DNA of 64,000 nucleotides from Pterois miles (lineage: Eukaryota; Chordata; Actinopteri; Perciformes; Scorpaenidae): assembly GCA_947000775.1 (NCBI GenBank), contig CAMQGK010000416.1, positions 336,001-400,000 of the forward strand. The letters run 5' to 3'. The notes under the pieces were generated by a model. The model saw nothing but the letters and a program-made list of their open reading frames with translations, made no database searches and had not been told where the DNA came from. Below are positions 47,643-59,869 of the stretch, piece by piece (position 1 is the stretch's first letter; each line of letters starts with the position of its first letter). Made by a program: the position numbers and the translations under genes.

Positions 47643-50039
47643 AATCCTTTAAAAACAGAAAACGTACATACGTAACAGGAGCTCCATGGCTGCTGTCACC
47701 TCTTGTTTAACTCTGCCCTGCCAATCCATTACAGATCAAAAAGCTCCTTTTCAAAGTCAGACGCAATGACTGACTTATTTACTTACTTTTGTCAGGAAAA
47801 GGTAAAGTTGTGATGTTGTATTTTCACAGTGACATTTTCTGATCATGTGTTCAACCTTAAATCCAACTAGTTGCTGGAAATGGGTTTTCACTGATCAGTC
47901 TGGAGTGTGTTTGGCTGGTGATCCGACTGTCAGAGGTAACAGAGCAGCACAGCTGACAGAACACAGTGAGCATCAATCCTGTCGTTATGTGGTTGTCTGT
48001 CACACTTTAGAACGAAGCCTGTATGTTTACTGACTTTACGTCAGTCATATGGTCAAAACACCTTTGAGATTATTCTGTTTTCTTCTTCATTATTCTATTT
48101 CTTTTTATATATTTTTTTATTTTTCGATTTTTTATTTTTTTATAAGCTAAAGTTCATTTTTCATAAACTAAATTTTAGCTTGTAGCAAAAAAATAGAAAA
48201 AAATCATGTTGAAAATTGGTACAGTCTATGTACTTTTAACCTCAGCATGTTTTTTTGTACTATATCTGGGATGCCAAAGTTGGAATTATTAAAATTTATA
48301 ATTTATCAATCATTTTGGATTAACAATGACTCAAATCACTATGGGTGATTTTAAGCGGCTGCTGGTAGAGACAAACCCATAGAGAACAATCCTAAAAATT
48401 GGGTTTCTATACTACTAATTTGTTTTACTGGCTCAATTTTGAGAGAAACATAATTGTTCCCTAGATTATGTTCATTGGCATGTTTGTTTGTTTTTTTTTT
48501 TTTCAGTAAACAAAGTGCTACTGCACAGAAGCAGGAAGTCATGGTGGCTATATAAAACATGACTTTTACTCTGAAGACCAAGGTTCACATCCTGAGTCCT
48601 GTGTAGGTTTAGAAAACAAAAGCACTTTCTACAGAGCGTTTTAAGGTGATTCATTCTTCTTTTTCTGGCCTGTTAATTTCACTCTCATCACCTTTGTTTC
48701 CAGCTGCAGACAGCTGTTTTCATTGACGATGATGTGGACGGGTCGAACAGACACAAAGCTATAAGTTTCACATTACAATCAGCTGTTTGTGTCACATGTT
48801 CACAGTCTTCCTTTTCACTATTATAAACATAATAGTTTTAAGCCCAACCATGTAGTCTCCTAAACTTAACTAAGTGGTTTTGTTGCCAAAATCTAAAGTG
48901 ACATCAAGGGTCGAGACAGATCAGCATCATGTGACGAGATGGGATGAGAGCATGTTGCTGCAGCATGAATGTACAAACTGAAAGTTAAGGTTGGAACACA
49001 AAGTCAGAGTTTTGAGTGATACAACACTTGTTTTTTTTCCTATCTGCAGCTGAACACTGTAATTCGTCGCTGAAGAGACCACCCCATGTCTGTTTTATGC
49101 TTGACGAACTCAACTGAATGCCAAACCTATTTGTGAGTGCTGTTATTCATGTTAATTTGTGATATGGCAGTAATTTAATGCAGGAAGAAAAGGCAATTTG
49201 ACTCCCCCATAATTAAGTAATAGAAGAAATCCTGTTGCAATTACATCTTCATAATAAGCAAAAGAATATTAGATACATGCCCATATTAAATTAATTTGTC
49301 AGCATGTCAACGGTTTATAATTATCTAAGGAACAGAATGAGCTGGCCCGTCCGCTCAGTATTTAGCTCGATATCCCAGCACCACCACTGTGATGCACGAG
49401 TCAAATGGGAGACTACTGAGTGTTTTCCATCAAGCGAACAGATGAAGCATGCAGCTCTTAAATTCACTTTACATCATTTACATCAATTGTATTGTATTCT
49501 AATTAGGGTTTTCTAGGGTTTTGAAAATGAGATATTGACACCAGTAATTATTAATAGATGCAGCTGATTGCTGGCACTTTGTGCCAACATTAAATATCAA
49601 TATATTTGGACATTTTATTGCAAACAGAGACAAAGTAAAGTTCCATTGTTATCAAAGTTGACCATCCTCTGAACCAGCTTTTACACAGTGACATTAGTTT
49701 GATCAGTGTCTGGCTCAGATAGTGTCAGCCATTTGATCAGTGGCTGATATAAAATACTGCCATTACCTGTCAGCTCTATGGTCCCTTAGCTTTGTTGTGG
49801 GGCCCCACAGCTGTGTTCTTTACACCTAGTACCCATGTTGTGTAAACAGCAAATGTACTTACGTCCATCCATGGGTGTGTTAGTCTTAAAATGAGGTGTG
49901 GTCAGGCACATTGGTGGCACATTGCTATGTTGAGGCAGCAGAGAGTAGTTGCACCATTGACCAATAAATCCTGGTAGATAGTTTATGGCGCAGTATATTC
50001 CTGCTATTTAAAGGTGCATTATTCAGACAGATATGCTCT

Positions 50040-50834
50040 AAACAAGATGGCAGCGCACAGAGTTGCAGCAGCTTCTCGAGCTCCCAGGACTAAGCCTTAT
50101 TTTAAGAACTTTGAGGCCACTTTTGGCTCTAGTTTAGCGCTAAATTTGCATGTGAAGTGCAATCCGCCAAACTTATGGTCATCAGAGATAGTTCGATTAT
50201 CACAATCTCACTGGAGCTGAAATCCGCACTGGGAAGACAGCAGCTCGGAGTGGCACAGCAGAGTACAGGGACCAGCAGGCAAAAGGAGGTGATGTTCCCT
50301 AAAATAAAAGAGAGGAAAGCGGGCCGGCGTGCTGGTCCAGCTAAAGGCTAGCAGGCCTCCAGTTCCAACTGTCTTTCTGGTCAACGTCCGCTCCCTGGAC
50401 AACAAAGAGGACTTGTTATGTCTGAGGCTGAGTGTTTCTACAGAGATGAGGAACTGTGCTGTTCTTCGCCTCATGGAAACCTGGCTAAACAACAGCATGC
50501 CCGACTCAGCCGTACAGATTGACGGACTACAGCTTTTCCGAGCAGACCGCGACCACCGGTCGGGGAAAACACGGGGAGGCGGACTCTGTGTGTACGTGAA
50601 TGAAGGCTTGTGTACAAACTGTGGTCTGGTGAAAAGCTTCTGCTCCGAGGTGATAGAACGTAGGACAGTGAAATGTCGGCCGCACTTTCTGCCACGGGAG
50701 TTTACAGCTGTTTTCATTGTTTATATCCCGCCGGTTGCTAATGCTAACCAGGCACTGAAGGAGCTACATGACACCGTCAGCTCGCTGCAGACCAGGCACC
50801 TGAGACGTTTTACATGGACACTGTGGACTGTGTA
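50040..50834 (+). pseudogene. L2-like LINE 5' region and endonuclease fragment, truncated
   Basis: The region starts aacaagatggcagcgcac. A frame at 50329 onward encodes PTVFLVNVRSLDNKEDLLCL, then LMETWLN, DGLQLFRADRD, GGGLCVYVNEG and VFIVYIPPVANANQALKELH. This is the N-terminal half of an L2/Maui-type endonuclease: N-RSLDNK, ETW, R-DR...GGG and YIPP blocks in family order. The DFN and SDH motifs and the reverse transcriptase are missing, because the sequence ends at a Tc1-like element starting at 50835. Nothing LINE-like resumes beyond that element, so the loss is not simply an insertion. Confidence 0.75.
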
Positions 50835-52227
50835 TAGTGCTGTGAAAAATATTTGCCTCCTTCCTGATTTCTTATATTTTTGCATATTTGTCACACTTAA
50901 ATGTTTCAGATCATCAAACAAATTTTAATATTATACAAAGATAACCTGAGTAAATAGAAAATGCAGTTTTTAAATGATGATTTCATTTATTAAGGGAAAA
51001 AGCTATCCAAACCTACCTGGCCCTATGTGAAAAACGAATTGCCCCCTAAACCTAATAACTGGTTGTGCCACCCTTGACGGCAACAACTGCAATCAGGCAT
51101 CTGTGATAACTAGTGATGAGTGGTGGAGGAATTTTGGCCCACTCTTCTTTACACAGCTGTTTTAATTCAGCCACACTGGAGGGTCTTCGATCATGAAGAC
51201 TGTTTATGGTCAGGCCACAGCATCTCAATCGGACTGAAGTCTGGACTTTGACTAGGTCACTGCAAAACCTTCATGTTGTTTATTTTAAGCAGTGCAGAAG
51301 TGGACTTGCTGGTGTGTTTGGGATCATTGTCCTGCTGCAGAACCCAAGTGGTCTTGAGCTTGAGGTCACAAACTGATGGCTGGACGTTCTCCTTCAGGAT
51401 CTTCTGGTAGAGAGCAGGATTCATGGTTCCATCAGTTACAGCTAGTGGTCCAGGTCCTGAAGCAGCAGAGCAGACCCAGACCATCACACCACCACCACCA
51501 TGTCTGACTGCTGGTATGATGGTGTTCTTATGAAATGCTGTGTTAGTTTTCCTCCAGATTAACGGGACGCTCACCTTCCATAAAGTTCAACCTTTGTCTT
51601 GTCAGTCCAAAAGTCTTCAGATCATCAAGATGTTTTTTTGACAAATGTGAGATGAGCCTTTGTGTTGTTTTTGGTCAGCAGTGGTTTTCTCCTTGGATTT
51701 CTCCCATGATGCCGTTGTTGCCCGGTCTCTGTCTTACTGTTGAATCCTGGACACTGACCTTAACTGAGGCAGTGAGGCCTGCAGTTCTTTAGATGTGGTT
51801 CTGGTTCTGTTGGGACCTCCTGGATGAGTCGTCGATGAGCTCTTGGAGTCATTTTGGGAGGCCGGCCACTCCTGGGAAGGTTGACCACTGTTCCAGGGTT
51901 CCTCCATCTGTGGATAACGTCTCTCACAGTGGTTCAGTGGAGTCCCAGAGCCTTAGAAATGGCTTCAAAACCTTTTCCAGACTGATAGAAGTCACTGACT
52001 TTGTTTCTCATCTGTACTTTTCTTGATTCAACAGGTTTTCCAAAAAAATGTGGATGAAAATGGATAGCTTTTTTAAGTCATCATATTAAAAACTGCATTT
52101 TCTATTTATTCAGATTATCTTGGTCTAATATTCAAATTTGTTTGATGACCTGAAACATTTAAGTGTGACAAATATACAAAAATATAAGAAATCATAAGAA
52201 GAGGGCAAATACTTTTTCACAGCACTG
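50835..52227. mobile_element. Tc1-like DNA transposon, about 1.39 kb, degenerate
   Basis: The left end is tagtgctgtgaaaaatattt; the right end, reverse-complemented, is cagtgctgtgaaaaagtatt. Long TIRs of about 150-180 bp continue through cacacttaaatgtttcag and aaatgcagttttt. Both ends are flanked by TA (50833-50834, 52228-52229), the Tc1/mariner target. The interior holds one broken transposase gene on the minus strand. The length fits a complete Tc1-like element. Confidence 0.9.
51190..52000 (-). pseudogene. Tc1-like transposase pseudogene
   Basis: Reading the minus strand, an N-terminal helix-turn-helix part (SGKGFEAISKALGL, then RDVIHRWRNPGTVVNLPRS and GRPPKM) is followed by degraded sequence. 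The DDE domain then shows FWTDKTKVELYG (first Asp), HGGGGVMVWVC, VLQQDNDPKHTSK (second Asp) and SPDFSPIEMLW (catalytic Glu). All three acidic positions are visible, but several stops and frameshifts (for example just after KVELYGR, and after the stretch ending NNMKVLQ) break the gene. It cannot encode an active enzyme. Confidence 0.85.
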
Positions 52228-53146
52228 TATAATGGCCATTGGCTGTCTTGAGTCTGTGAAAAAAAAAAAAAGAAGAAAATCGGCATCTGCATCAGCCTGA
52301 AAAAAAAAAAACATATATGTCGACCTCTACCAAATACTGTAGGTTATTGGTGCTTTTGCTCATATGCGGTCAAATGCATAGAGGATTAGGAAACGGCAGA
52401 GGCGCTGGGTCCGCTGTGCTTGTACTTAGCATACAAGAAGATCCAGAAAACTGCTTGCTTTTCCAATTGGCTGAATCTGCCATTTAACAACAACAGCAAC
52501 TGGTGCAGATGCACCTTTTAACGTGAATGGGGGATAACACTTTGATTGGTTTAATTTATGTTATGCCCGAAGCACAACTATGATTAATTAAGAGACTAAA
52601 TACAATATTATAATACAATAATACAATACCCGTTGGCCCCTTGCGCCTAACTTCGTGCCCAGGTTATGCACCATTTAATGAGCAGAAGTGGAGCTGGACA
52701 CACCCCACTTGTGCACAAGTGCGTTCAGGGCGTGTACCTGTTCACGACAGACAGAGGGGGTTTTACTTCCTGGTTCCCAAAAAGACGGGAGATTTCAGAT
52801 CAATCCTCCTGGACATGTTGTCCTTTTTTCAGGGTTTGTGGTTGCTGGAAGGACACAGGACTGGTGTAAATGTTGATGTGAGTGTCAGTTGTGTTGCGTC
52901 CGACCACCTCTGGGCATGATGCACCTACATGTTCCTTGATGACCAGAGGAATGTGGTGTGCAGGTGTCTACTGTTTGTCTCTTGATCCTTGCAGGGTTAG
53001 ACCATGGACAGAGTTGGACAGAGCCCCTTACTTCTCCTGTGTGTCTTATTCTTGGCTAGTCTGGATCAGTATGTTTAGATTGAGACAGGGTGTACATACA
53101 TACATACCCTCCCCACTGTACTTGCCTGCTTGACTTAAAACAAAAG

Positions 53147-53215
53147 TTACAATATTGTAATCCTAGTCCTAGCACAGGCTGAGCCCTCTACCAAGCGGGT
53201 CCTGTCGCTCCTAAC
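53147..53215 (+). repeat. Short copy of the 12500-12785 repeat
   Basis: tattgtaatcctagtcctag followed by cacaggctgagccctctac matches the left end of the 12.5 kb repeat with a few changes. It stops after about 70 bp. Confidence 0.4.
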
Positions 53216-54248
53216 CACGCATGTAGGATGCAGACAGTGATGAATGCGGCCTTATACATAGATTTTTCTGGTCTGTGGATTAATCAGTAAAAGTCATTAC
53301 CTGTTAATATTTAGGACAATAACCTTTTAATCTATCAGATGCACTTTTAGATCTTACATGTTATGTAACAGCACATAGGCCCACATAACCATTTTGGCAT
53401 GGGTATAGGAATGCCAGGGACAGAAATTACTTCCCTGAGTCACATATTGCGTATTGCCTCGCACACTGAATTATACAATGAGATTTATTATGCAGCCCGC
53501 TTTATAGGCTGCTTCGTGATAAGTAAGAATATTGCCTGGGGATGTGGTTAGAATTCCCAGAAGGACATTGTATGCATGTCAGAAGTGACATATTGCAAAT
53601 TGATGTGAGCATGAACATGTTCAGCCATGAATACAATTACATATTCATCCACGGTACCTCTATCTGTCATCTGTCCTACCCTGCTGCCTGGTCTGCACTT
53701 TCCTTTCTCTGCCTGGGAACAATACATTGCAACAGCAACTCAATGTGATGAATCCTATCTCAGCCAACACATGCACTACTTCACTGTCCAAGCCACTGCG
53801 ATCCAAAACACTGAATGCATTGGTCAACAGCCTTTTCTTTCAGTATCTCAGACGAAAAGCCATGAGGGAAGCTAGCTTCTGGAGGGATTTGAATGGTGAA
53901 CAAAAAATTGAGTATTTCTGTCGTGTATATCGATGGAAAGTTTTAGCCCAATGTGTGGGAGCTTTAACTGGTCCTGTCTGCATTCTAATGAATGGATCAG
54001 TGCAAATGCACTTATTGAGGGAAGGAGGGACGAGAGAACCACACATACATTTAATATTGAACCGCTCTTTAAGCCTTAACTCTCCTATTATGTTGGAGAA
54101 AAGCTTTCACAGTCCTGGTTTCTAAACATTACACAGATGATGCTGTTTGACATGATTTTATTACCTGGACAGTAAAGTAATATGACCCTTTGGTAGAAAG
54201 TGGAGTCCAAGCAAACAGGAGCCAACAACTGTCTCACATCCTTGCTGG

Positions 54249-54252
<4 letters not shown>

Positions 54253-54304
<52 letters not shown>
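54253..54304 (+). repeat. (CA)n microsatellite
   Basis: An uninterrupted CA run of about 50 bp after gcgcg; alternating purine-pyrimidine sequence able to adopt Z-form. Confidence 0.95.
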
Positions 54305-54308
<4 letters not shown>

Positions 54309-55037
54309 ACTATCAAAGCTTTATAATCCTCCCCCATTTGGCCAGCAGTGGTGGGAAACTAGCAAACAGCACAGATTGCCTTTAAGCAGCAGGTAAGAAG
54401 TTTGCACATGCCATCTGCGCTTTGGAGGGCAATCAATGGAAACGAGCATAAATGAAGAGAGATCAAGGAGTGGAATCGCTACATAGTTTTCAGGGGTTGA
54501 TATTTGACCAGCAGGACCAGAGCTGACCCTGTCTCCTGGGAGCTCTTAAAATGCCATCACACATTTGCAAAACCCTTCAAGGATTTTCACAACAAGGGCA
54601 GCTGCAGAAAATGACTTTCAGTTAGCTGGCTGCAGCATAAAGCTTTCCATAATTGCTGTATGTTTAGGCATGTCTAGTACAATAATTGTTATGGTACAAA
54701 GATAATGCATTAGTTAATCATGTGGCTGATTGACAGCAACCAAACATTTTGTTAACAGCTGATAACATACACTCAGATAGATTGCCTACAGCCTGCCAGG
54801 AATGTAAGACAGGCACACATGTGCTTGATCTCACGATGAACCAAGTCCATCTCCAGATCAGTCAAGAAGTTCAAATCCAAAGAATAAGCTGAAGTAGGCT
54901 TGCATGAGACCTCATCTTACATATTCTGGGCCCCTGAACCACAATGACTTACAGTATAATGGACATCTAACATTAATTATTAATAACAATATTTTCCATG
55001 ACCATTGTATGCTGTGTGCAAACCCACACACACTTAC

Positions 55038-55227
55038 CTTGGTATCTGAGCAGGACTGATCCAACCTGAGGCCTCTGGCTGTGGAAGCGGATAGAGATCT
55101 GATTGCTGTGGCTTCGTACTACCAATCCCCTCATCAGAATGGACTCATTGGCCAACATGGTGTTCTCCCCATGGCCCACATCTTCAAACACCACCTTGTC
55201 TCCCTCAGACAGATTCACATTCATCAC
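55038..55227 (-). CDS. sez6: sez6-like exon: second half of CUB domain 1
   Basis: A 190-bp exon, entered in phase 0 and left in phase 1, encoding 63 residues: VMNVNLSEGDKVVFED, VGHGENTMLANESILM, RGLVVRSHSNQISIRF and HSQRPQVGSVLLRYQ. The acceptor is ttctctcag (55228-55236) and the donor gtaagt (55032-55037). The ending SVLLRYQ is the final strand of a CUB domain; RGLVVRSHSNQISIRF is the preceding pair of strands and fits the SEZ6 family CUB1. There are no cysteines and two N-glycosylation sequons (NLS, NES). It is the most 5' exon in the window; the exon encoding the first half of CUB1 must lie beyond 64000 or be unrecognised in 55.2-64 kb. Confidence 0.85.
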
Positions 55228-55708
55228 CTGAGAGAAAACAGAGCAATAAGTGAATATACTGTCATATATCAACAAAACAACAAAAAAATCCAGATTGTGG
55301 GATCTAGAGTCTTTCAGGGCCTGAAGCAGGCGACCAGTATTGACTCAATAAAAGACCCAGCATCACTCACAACCTGCCAGAAGCTGATTACACAGTCAGC
55401 ATGTACTAAAGTGCCTTAAATCTGCATTCTTTCTACCAGCCAGCAGGGGGCGACTCCTCTGATTGTATAGAAGTCTATGAGAAAATAAGTCTAATTCCCA
55501 CTTAATTTATTTCCACAGTAAACATCGTAAACATGAGTTTATGGTCTCAATCACTAGTTTCAATTCCCACAAGTCCCATTTACAATAAAATAAATGACAA
55601 ATAGGGGGATGCTTTAGGGCGTGGCTACCGTGTGATTGACAGGTCGCTACTATGGTGTTGTCTTATTTTACAGTCTCAGTCTTTTATATATGTTGATGGG
55701 AAACATGA

Positions 55709-55709
55709 C

Positions 55710-55750
<41 letters not shown>
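55709..55750 (+). repeat. (GA)n run followed by poly-G
   Basis: About 34 bp of GA repeats then a run of G; a purine-only tract that can form triplex DNA. Confidence 0.9.
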
Positions 55751-55751
<1 letters not shown>

Positions 55752-56916
55752 CAGAGCAGTAGGTTTAGTAGCAGCTCAGGGTGGAGCAGGTGGAGGTGGT
55801 GGGTCTTCATATGGATGTTAATACTGAGGTAAATGCAGCCAAACGCTCACTTAAATATTTTAACTAAACAAAGAGAAGTTGAGCTGCAGCCTGTAGTCAT
55901 TTGACACTTCATTGACGGTTAAGTTCAAATCAAATCAAAGTGTGATGAACACACAACACAACATCCGCCCACTCTTCATTGTGCTTCAGTAATAACATTG
56001 TTTTCATTAATAAAAGCCTGATTACTTCATTTTTTGTTCAGATTTTAGTGTTTAATGTTAATTTATTTTCCAACTGTACAATCTCCCCTGTGGAGAATTT
56101 TCCTCACACAAAACTGACTGTTGCAAATTGCATGAGGATCCAGCGCGATACGTAATCAGCCTCAGTTAACATGTCTCCTGTTGTTTGTGCGACCCTCCCT
56201 TGATTCAATGAGGAGAGACGCGTAACTCGGACAACATGTCGCATGTCACAAACTGCCTCTTCAGACTGCATCGTCTATTTGATAAAAGCATGTATGTGGA
56301 GCAGAATGCATCACATCCTCCCAGAACAAGTGGGATGGAGGATTTTGTAACCCAATAAAATGTCAACGAAGCAAACTGATGAAGACTGGTAGATGTGACT
56401 AAAAGCTCTGTGAAATTAAGTCATTAAATGGACTTTGTTTTCAGAATGGGCCTCCTTATTTCTAATTTTACCATATTTATTTTGGCATTCTTTACTCTCA
56501 GACTTGTTTGCATTTGTAACCCAGTATATTATTTACTATTTGTACATAGCAGTTATGTTTATGTTGTGTACCTTTGTTGTAGCTGTATATCTGTATTTAT
56601 CTTTTTGTCTAGTGAAAACCAGAGTCCACTTGATGGAAAATACTTGACCACTAAATGAATAAATCTGATTCACTACGACATCGTGCAGAAAACTATGGAC
56701 CAAGAGTGACCATATCAAAAAGTCATGCTGTGTATTAACCATATAAAATGAGCAGAAAGCTGGTCATAAACAGAGGCTGTTTCTGCCATACATATGGAAA
56801 TCATATGGAAATGTCACTATGCACATCATATTTATTTGCAGTCATGGCCATTCACATCAAAATTGCACCAAACTCATTAACACTTTTCAACAGCATTTCC
56901 CCACATTATTCTGGAT

Positions 56917-57598
56917 AATTTCAAAAGTGACCTGAAGTACAACGCAACACAACATTTCACAGCATTTTAGAAAACACAAAAACATTTCACAAAACAACAT
57001 TTCATAAAACATGTTTCATGTTAAGTATTAGGGGCTGTCAAAGTTAACACGATAAGAACACATTAATGCAAATTAGTTTATTATTTATTTTTCTGCATTA
57101 ACACAGTCGATCTTTTGGAGGTTGTAGCGGGCTCAGTTTTAAAGCTAGAATCTTATGAAAATACAAAACCAAAGGAATCTATCGCTACCAATCATGTCAT
57201 ACCAGCTTGTCATGTAGGAGGTTAAATAACATCCTGAATTTGCACCAAATTTTGGCGAAGAAAAATTTCCAATAATAAATATATCCATACATTTGCATAA
57301 ATCAAGTATGTTTGTCCACTCCCATGTTGATAAGAGTTTTAAATACTTGACAAATCTGCCTTTAAGGTACATTTTGAACAGGTAAAAAATGTGATTAATT
57401 TGTGATTAATCAGTATTAACTCTGGACAATAATGTGATTAATCATAATTGAATATTTTAATTGATTTGTAGATTTGAAAAATGTTGTTTTCTAAAAGGTT
57501 GTGTTTCCTGAAATGTTGTGTTTTGTGAAATGATGTTGTGTATTCTTGAATGATGTTGTGTTTCCTAAAATGTCATTACGTTTTCTGAAATTATCTGA
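56917..57598. mobile_element. Outer inverted-repeat element with a nested miniature transposon
   Basis: The left arm has ggataatttcaaaa then caacacaacatttcacagc and ttttagaaaacac. The right arm, reverse-complemented, has agataatttcagaaaa then ggaaacacaacatttcagg and ttttagaaaacaac. The arms are about 80-120 bp, imperfect, with short ACATTTCA-type tandem units. The loop is occupied by the element at 57032-57471. Confidence 0.5.
57032..57471. mobile_element. Miniature DNA element (gggctgtcaaagttaac ends), internally deleted
   Basis: The left end is gggctgtcaaagttaacac; the right side has gattaatttgtgattaatc and ends aatattttaattgattt. I recall this as an abundant fish element whose full copies begin with gggctgtcaaagttaac and end with its inverse, with a middle module like that at 8050-8200. 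Here the middle is missing: caaattttggcgaagaaaaa passes directly into tttccaataataaat near 57270. Confidence 0.6.
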
Positions 57599-58592
57599 CA
57601 GGCTTTGCACAGTTTATCCATTCAGAGTGGCAGCCATTATTGTTGTCACACCATGCTGTTTTGATGTTTTTCTCCTCTCTGCTTTGCTGAGGAAATTATG
57701 CGCCTCCAGTCAAACTCACACCCTGAGCCTGGAGGAATATTTCTATAAGTGAGAAATAAAGCAGAGAAAGTTTTCAAATTTCAGATCAGATAATAAAATG
57801 CTTCAGTTCTATAAAAAGGGCTTCAGCCTCCACGGATTAATTTGACATCTAAAGCTTTTTGTACTTCCAATCTGTGATTAAGGGGTTATTTCTTGCACAG
57901 TCCAATGGCTTGTTTGCACTTTAATGAATTTGTGTGTAAAAAAGAAAGAAATCAACACATGAAGTGAGGAATGTTGACCCGAGATACTCGGGAGGTGACC
58001 CTTTCTTCTGTGGTTCAAATGATGTCTGTGATCCGTGTAATGCACAAATATTTTATCCTTATCCTTAACAACAGATCAGCATGGATCACATGAAACAGTG
58101 TTGGGAATCTGCTTTGCATAATGCTCAGGCACAAATCAAAAGTAAGAAATATGGAAAATGCCAAAAGGACAATGTAGAGCTCAGTGATTACACCGCAGAT
58201 AGGCCTGATAATTGTCAGCTTGTCTCCATCGCTGACAGCACGTCTGGTGAGACGTGTCGCTTTTATCAGCATTTATCACAGCGGGTATATCTTTATTCAG
58301 GCGTTAAAAGGAGGGGGGAGTCTTGTTTTCACGTGGCCCTCCATAGATCATATCAGCTGCCTCCTATCTCACCTAGCAGGGGGATGAATCCACAGCTCTC
58401 CAGAGAAAAGCTGCTGAGGGAGTCTGTGTTGATGTGTATCCACTGAAGAACATGTGTCAGTTAACAGTATGTTATGTGAACACTTAAAAACCAGACTTCA
58501 GACTATAGAGGTGCAACAGCCTTGTGAACATATACTGTACATTTTGGGATAACGTCAACTATTCAATATAAGGATACCCAGAGTTACAGCAT

Positions 58593-58870
58593 CGTGGTTG
58601 TATGCCTCTGCCAAAAAAATCAGTTTGCAGTTTACATTCATGCATGTGTGCCAAATTTGAAGAAATTCCCTCAAGGTGCTCCTGAGATATCGTATTAAAG
58701 AGAATGGGATGGACGTGAGGTCACAGTGGCCTTAACCTTTGTCCACCAAATCCAGTCTGTTCATCCTTGAGTCTAAAGTGGAAATTTGTGCCAAATTTGA
58801 AGAAATTCCCTCTTGGTGAGATATTTCACAATGGGACACACGTGTACGTAGATACTTTCCTACCGACAGA
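58593..58870 (+). repeat. dispersed fish repeat, copy 3 of 3
   Basis: It has tgtatgcctctgcc, then caaatttgaagaaattccct twice (about 58651 and 58794), cctgagatatcg and gagaatgggatggacgtgag. It matches the 3' part of 1080-1405. The double occurrence shows that the family is itself built from a repeated segment. Confidence 0.6.
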
Positions 58871-59160
58871 CGGTGGGGAGGCGTTGTGTATGTAGCTCTG
58901 GCATCCTTAATCATGTCATTAAAATCCATTAAAACACTCAGCTCTGCAACAGGTACGTTTGAACGTGGCCGTTCATCCAGGGGGAGGACTATGATCAGAG
59001 GAGCCAGTCTAGGCTTAGTAGGAGCAACTTTATCCAAGACTGAGGAGCAGTGCTCATTCAAAGATTGTTGCACTTGAGAATCCACGTCGCTAATAAACAT
59101 AAGAGCACCATCATAACTGGCAGCAGAGAACTGTGCTGCAGAGAGACTGTTTAGGATGCA
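58870..59160 (-). pseudogene. LINE fragment: linker between endonuclease and reverse transcriptase
   Basis: A 200-residue minus-strand frame (59334-58732) contains SAAQFSAASYDGALMFISDV, DSQVQQSLNEHCSSVLDKV, APTKPRLAP and, after a jump, LDERPRSN and DFNDMIKDARATYTT. The pattern (V-D-x-V-Q-x-N-x-x-C-S-S-V-L-D-x-V-A-P, then the basic ER/R stretch and IKDAR) is the linker of L2-type LINEs before the reverse transcriptase. No catalytic domain is present. The ends of the frame are unrelated sequence. Confidence 0.6.
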
Positions 59161-59489
59161 AGAGCTCATTTTACAGCAACAAGGTAAGGTATCCAACTCA
59201 AAAGACAAAAGACAAATCAATTTTAAAATCGCAATTTTAATGTGAAAGACAAAGATGCTCCAAAAAAAAAAAAAAAAACAGAATAAAAACAAGGTCCAGG
59301 GTATGCTCCAGATGTGTGTAGGAGTATTTCTCAAGAGGAGGAAGCGGTGGACATGTTTTTGTTTGCTGTCACCATGTCTAGGATGGACAAGTGGTAGAAA
59401 ATAGATGGATAGGTTTTCAACACTGATGCAACAGCAGACAACATGTTCATCTCTATATGTGAAGATTATGGAGCATGTGATTCAACAAA

Positions 59490-59750
59490 GCATTCAGTTG
59501 AGATTTGGCCCCCCTCCTACGTCACTTGCAGGCTCATTAGGGTACATCGCCCGCAACAGCTTGAGCTACCTTTGTAAAGGTACACCATGCTCTTCTCACA
59601 AGCCAATCAGAGCAGACTGGGCTTAATGGAGAGGGAACAGAGCATGAAAACAGGCGTTTAATGAACATTAAAGCATGTAAACATGTTCTTGTACAAACCC
59701 AAAATAAAGGTATGAACCCAGAAATGAGCATATGTCCTCTTTCACTGAAG
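59490..59750 (-). repeat. Inverted partial copy of the 26.0-29.6 kb outer element
   Basis: Reverse-complemented from 59745, it reads gaggacatatgctcatttct, then tacatgctttaatgttcatt and cccagtctgctctgattggc, in the same order as the left arm at 26004-26210 and the copy at 14780-15010. Confidence 0.6.
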
Positions 59751-59869
59751 TTTACTGAGTTGTGTTATTATAGCATTTTTTGACAAAACAGAAATTTGCA
59801 TCGTTTCACATGCCATGAAATGAAAATTGTATTATTAATTTAGCCACACATAAAGTGTAGAATTGTGGA

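Larger units (their letters stand above)
25245..55037 (-). other. sez6: Large sez6-like intron (29,793 bp) between CUB1 and sushi 1
   Basis: The donor gtaagt is at 55032-55037 and the acceptor at 25245-25253; phase 1 matches on both sides, so no coding exon is required within. It is largely transposon-derived, as listed separately. Stretches where I see nothing I can name: 25260-26000, 29640-31350 except a (CA)n run, 31650-33060, 33600-35430, 36590-37980, 38350-39780, 41410-42740, 46300-47270, 47650-50030, 52230-54240 except a short repeat near 53.15 kb, and 54310-55030. Reading frames in these stretches (up to 144 residues near 42.3-42.7 kb) show no recognisable domain. Confidence 0.8.

Noticed and set aside
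50208..50717. 169-residue minus-strand open frame
   Set aside because: It is antisense to the L2-like endonuclease frame, which explains the openness.
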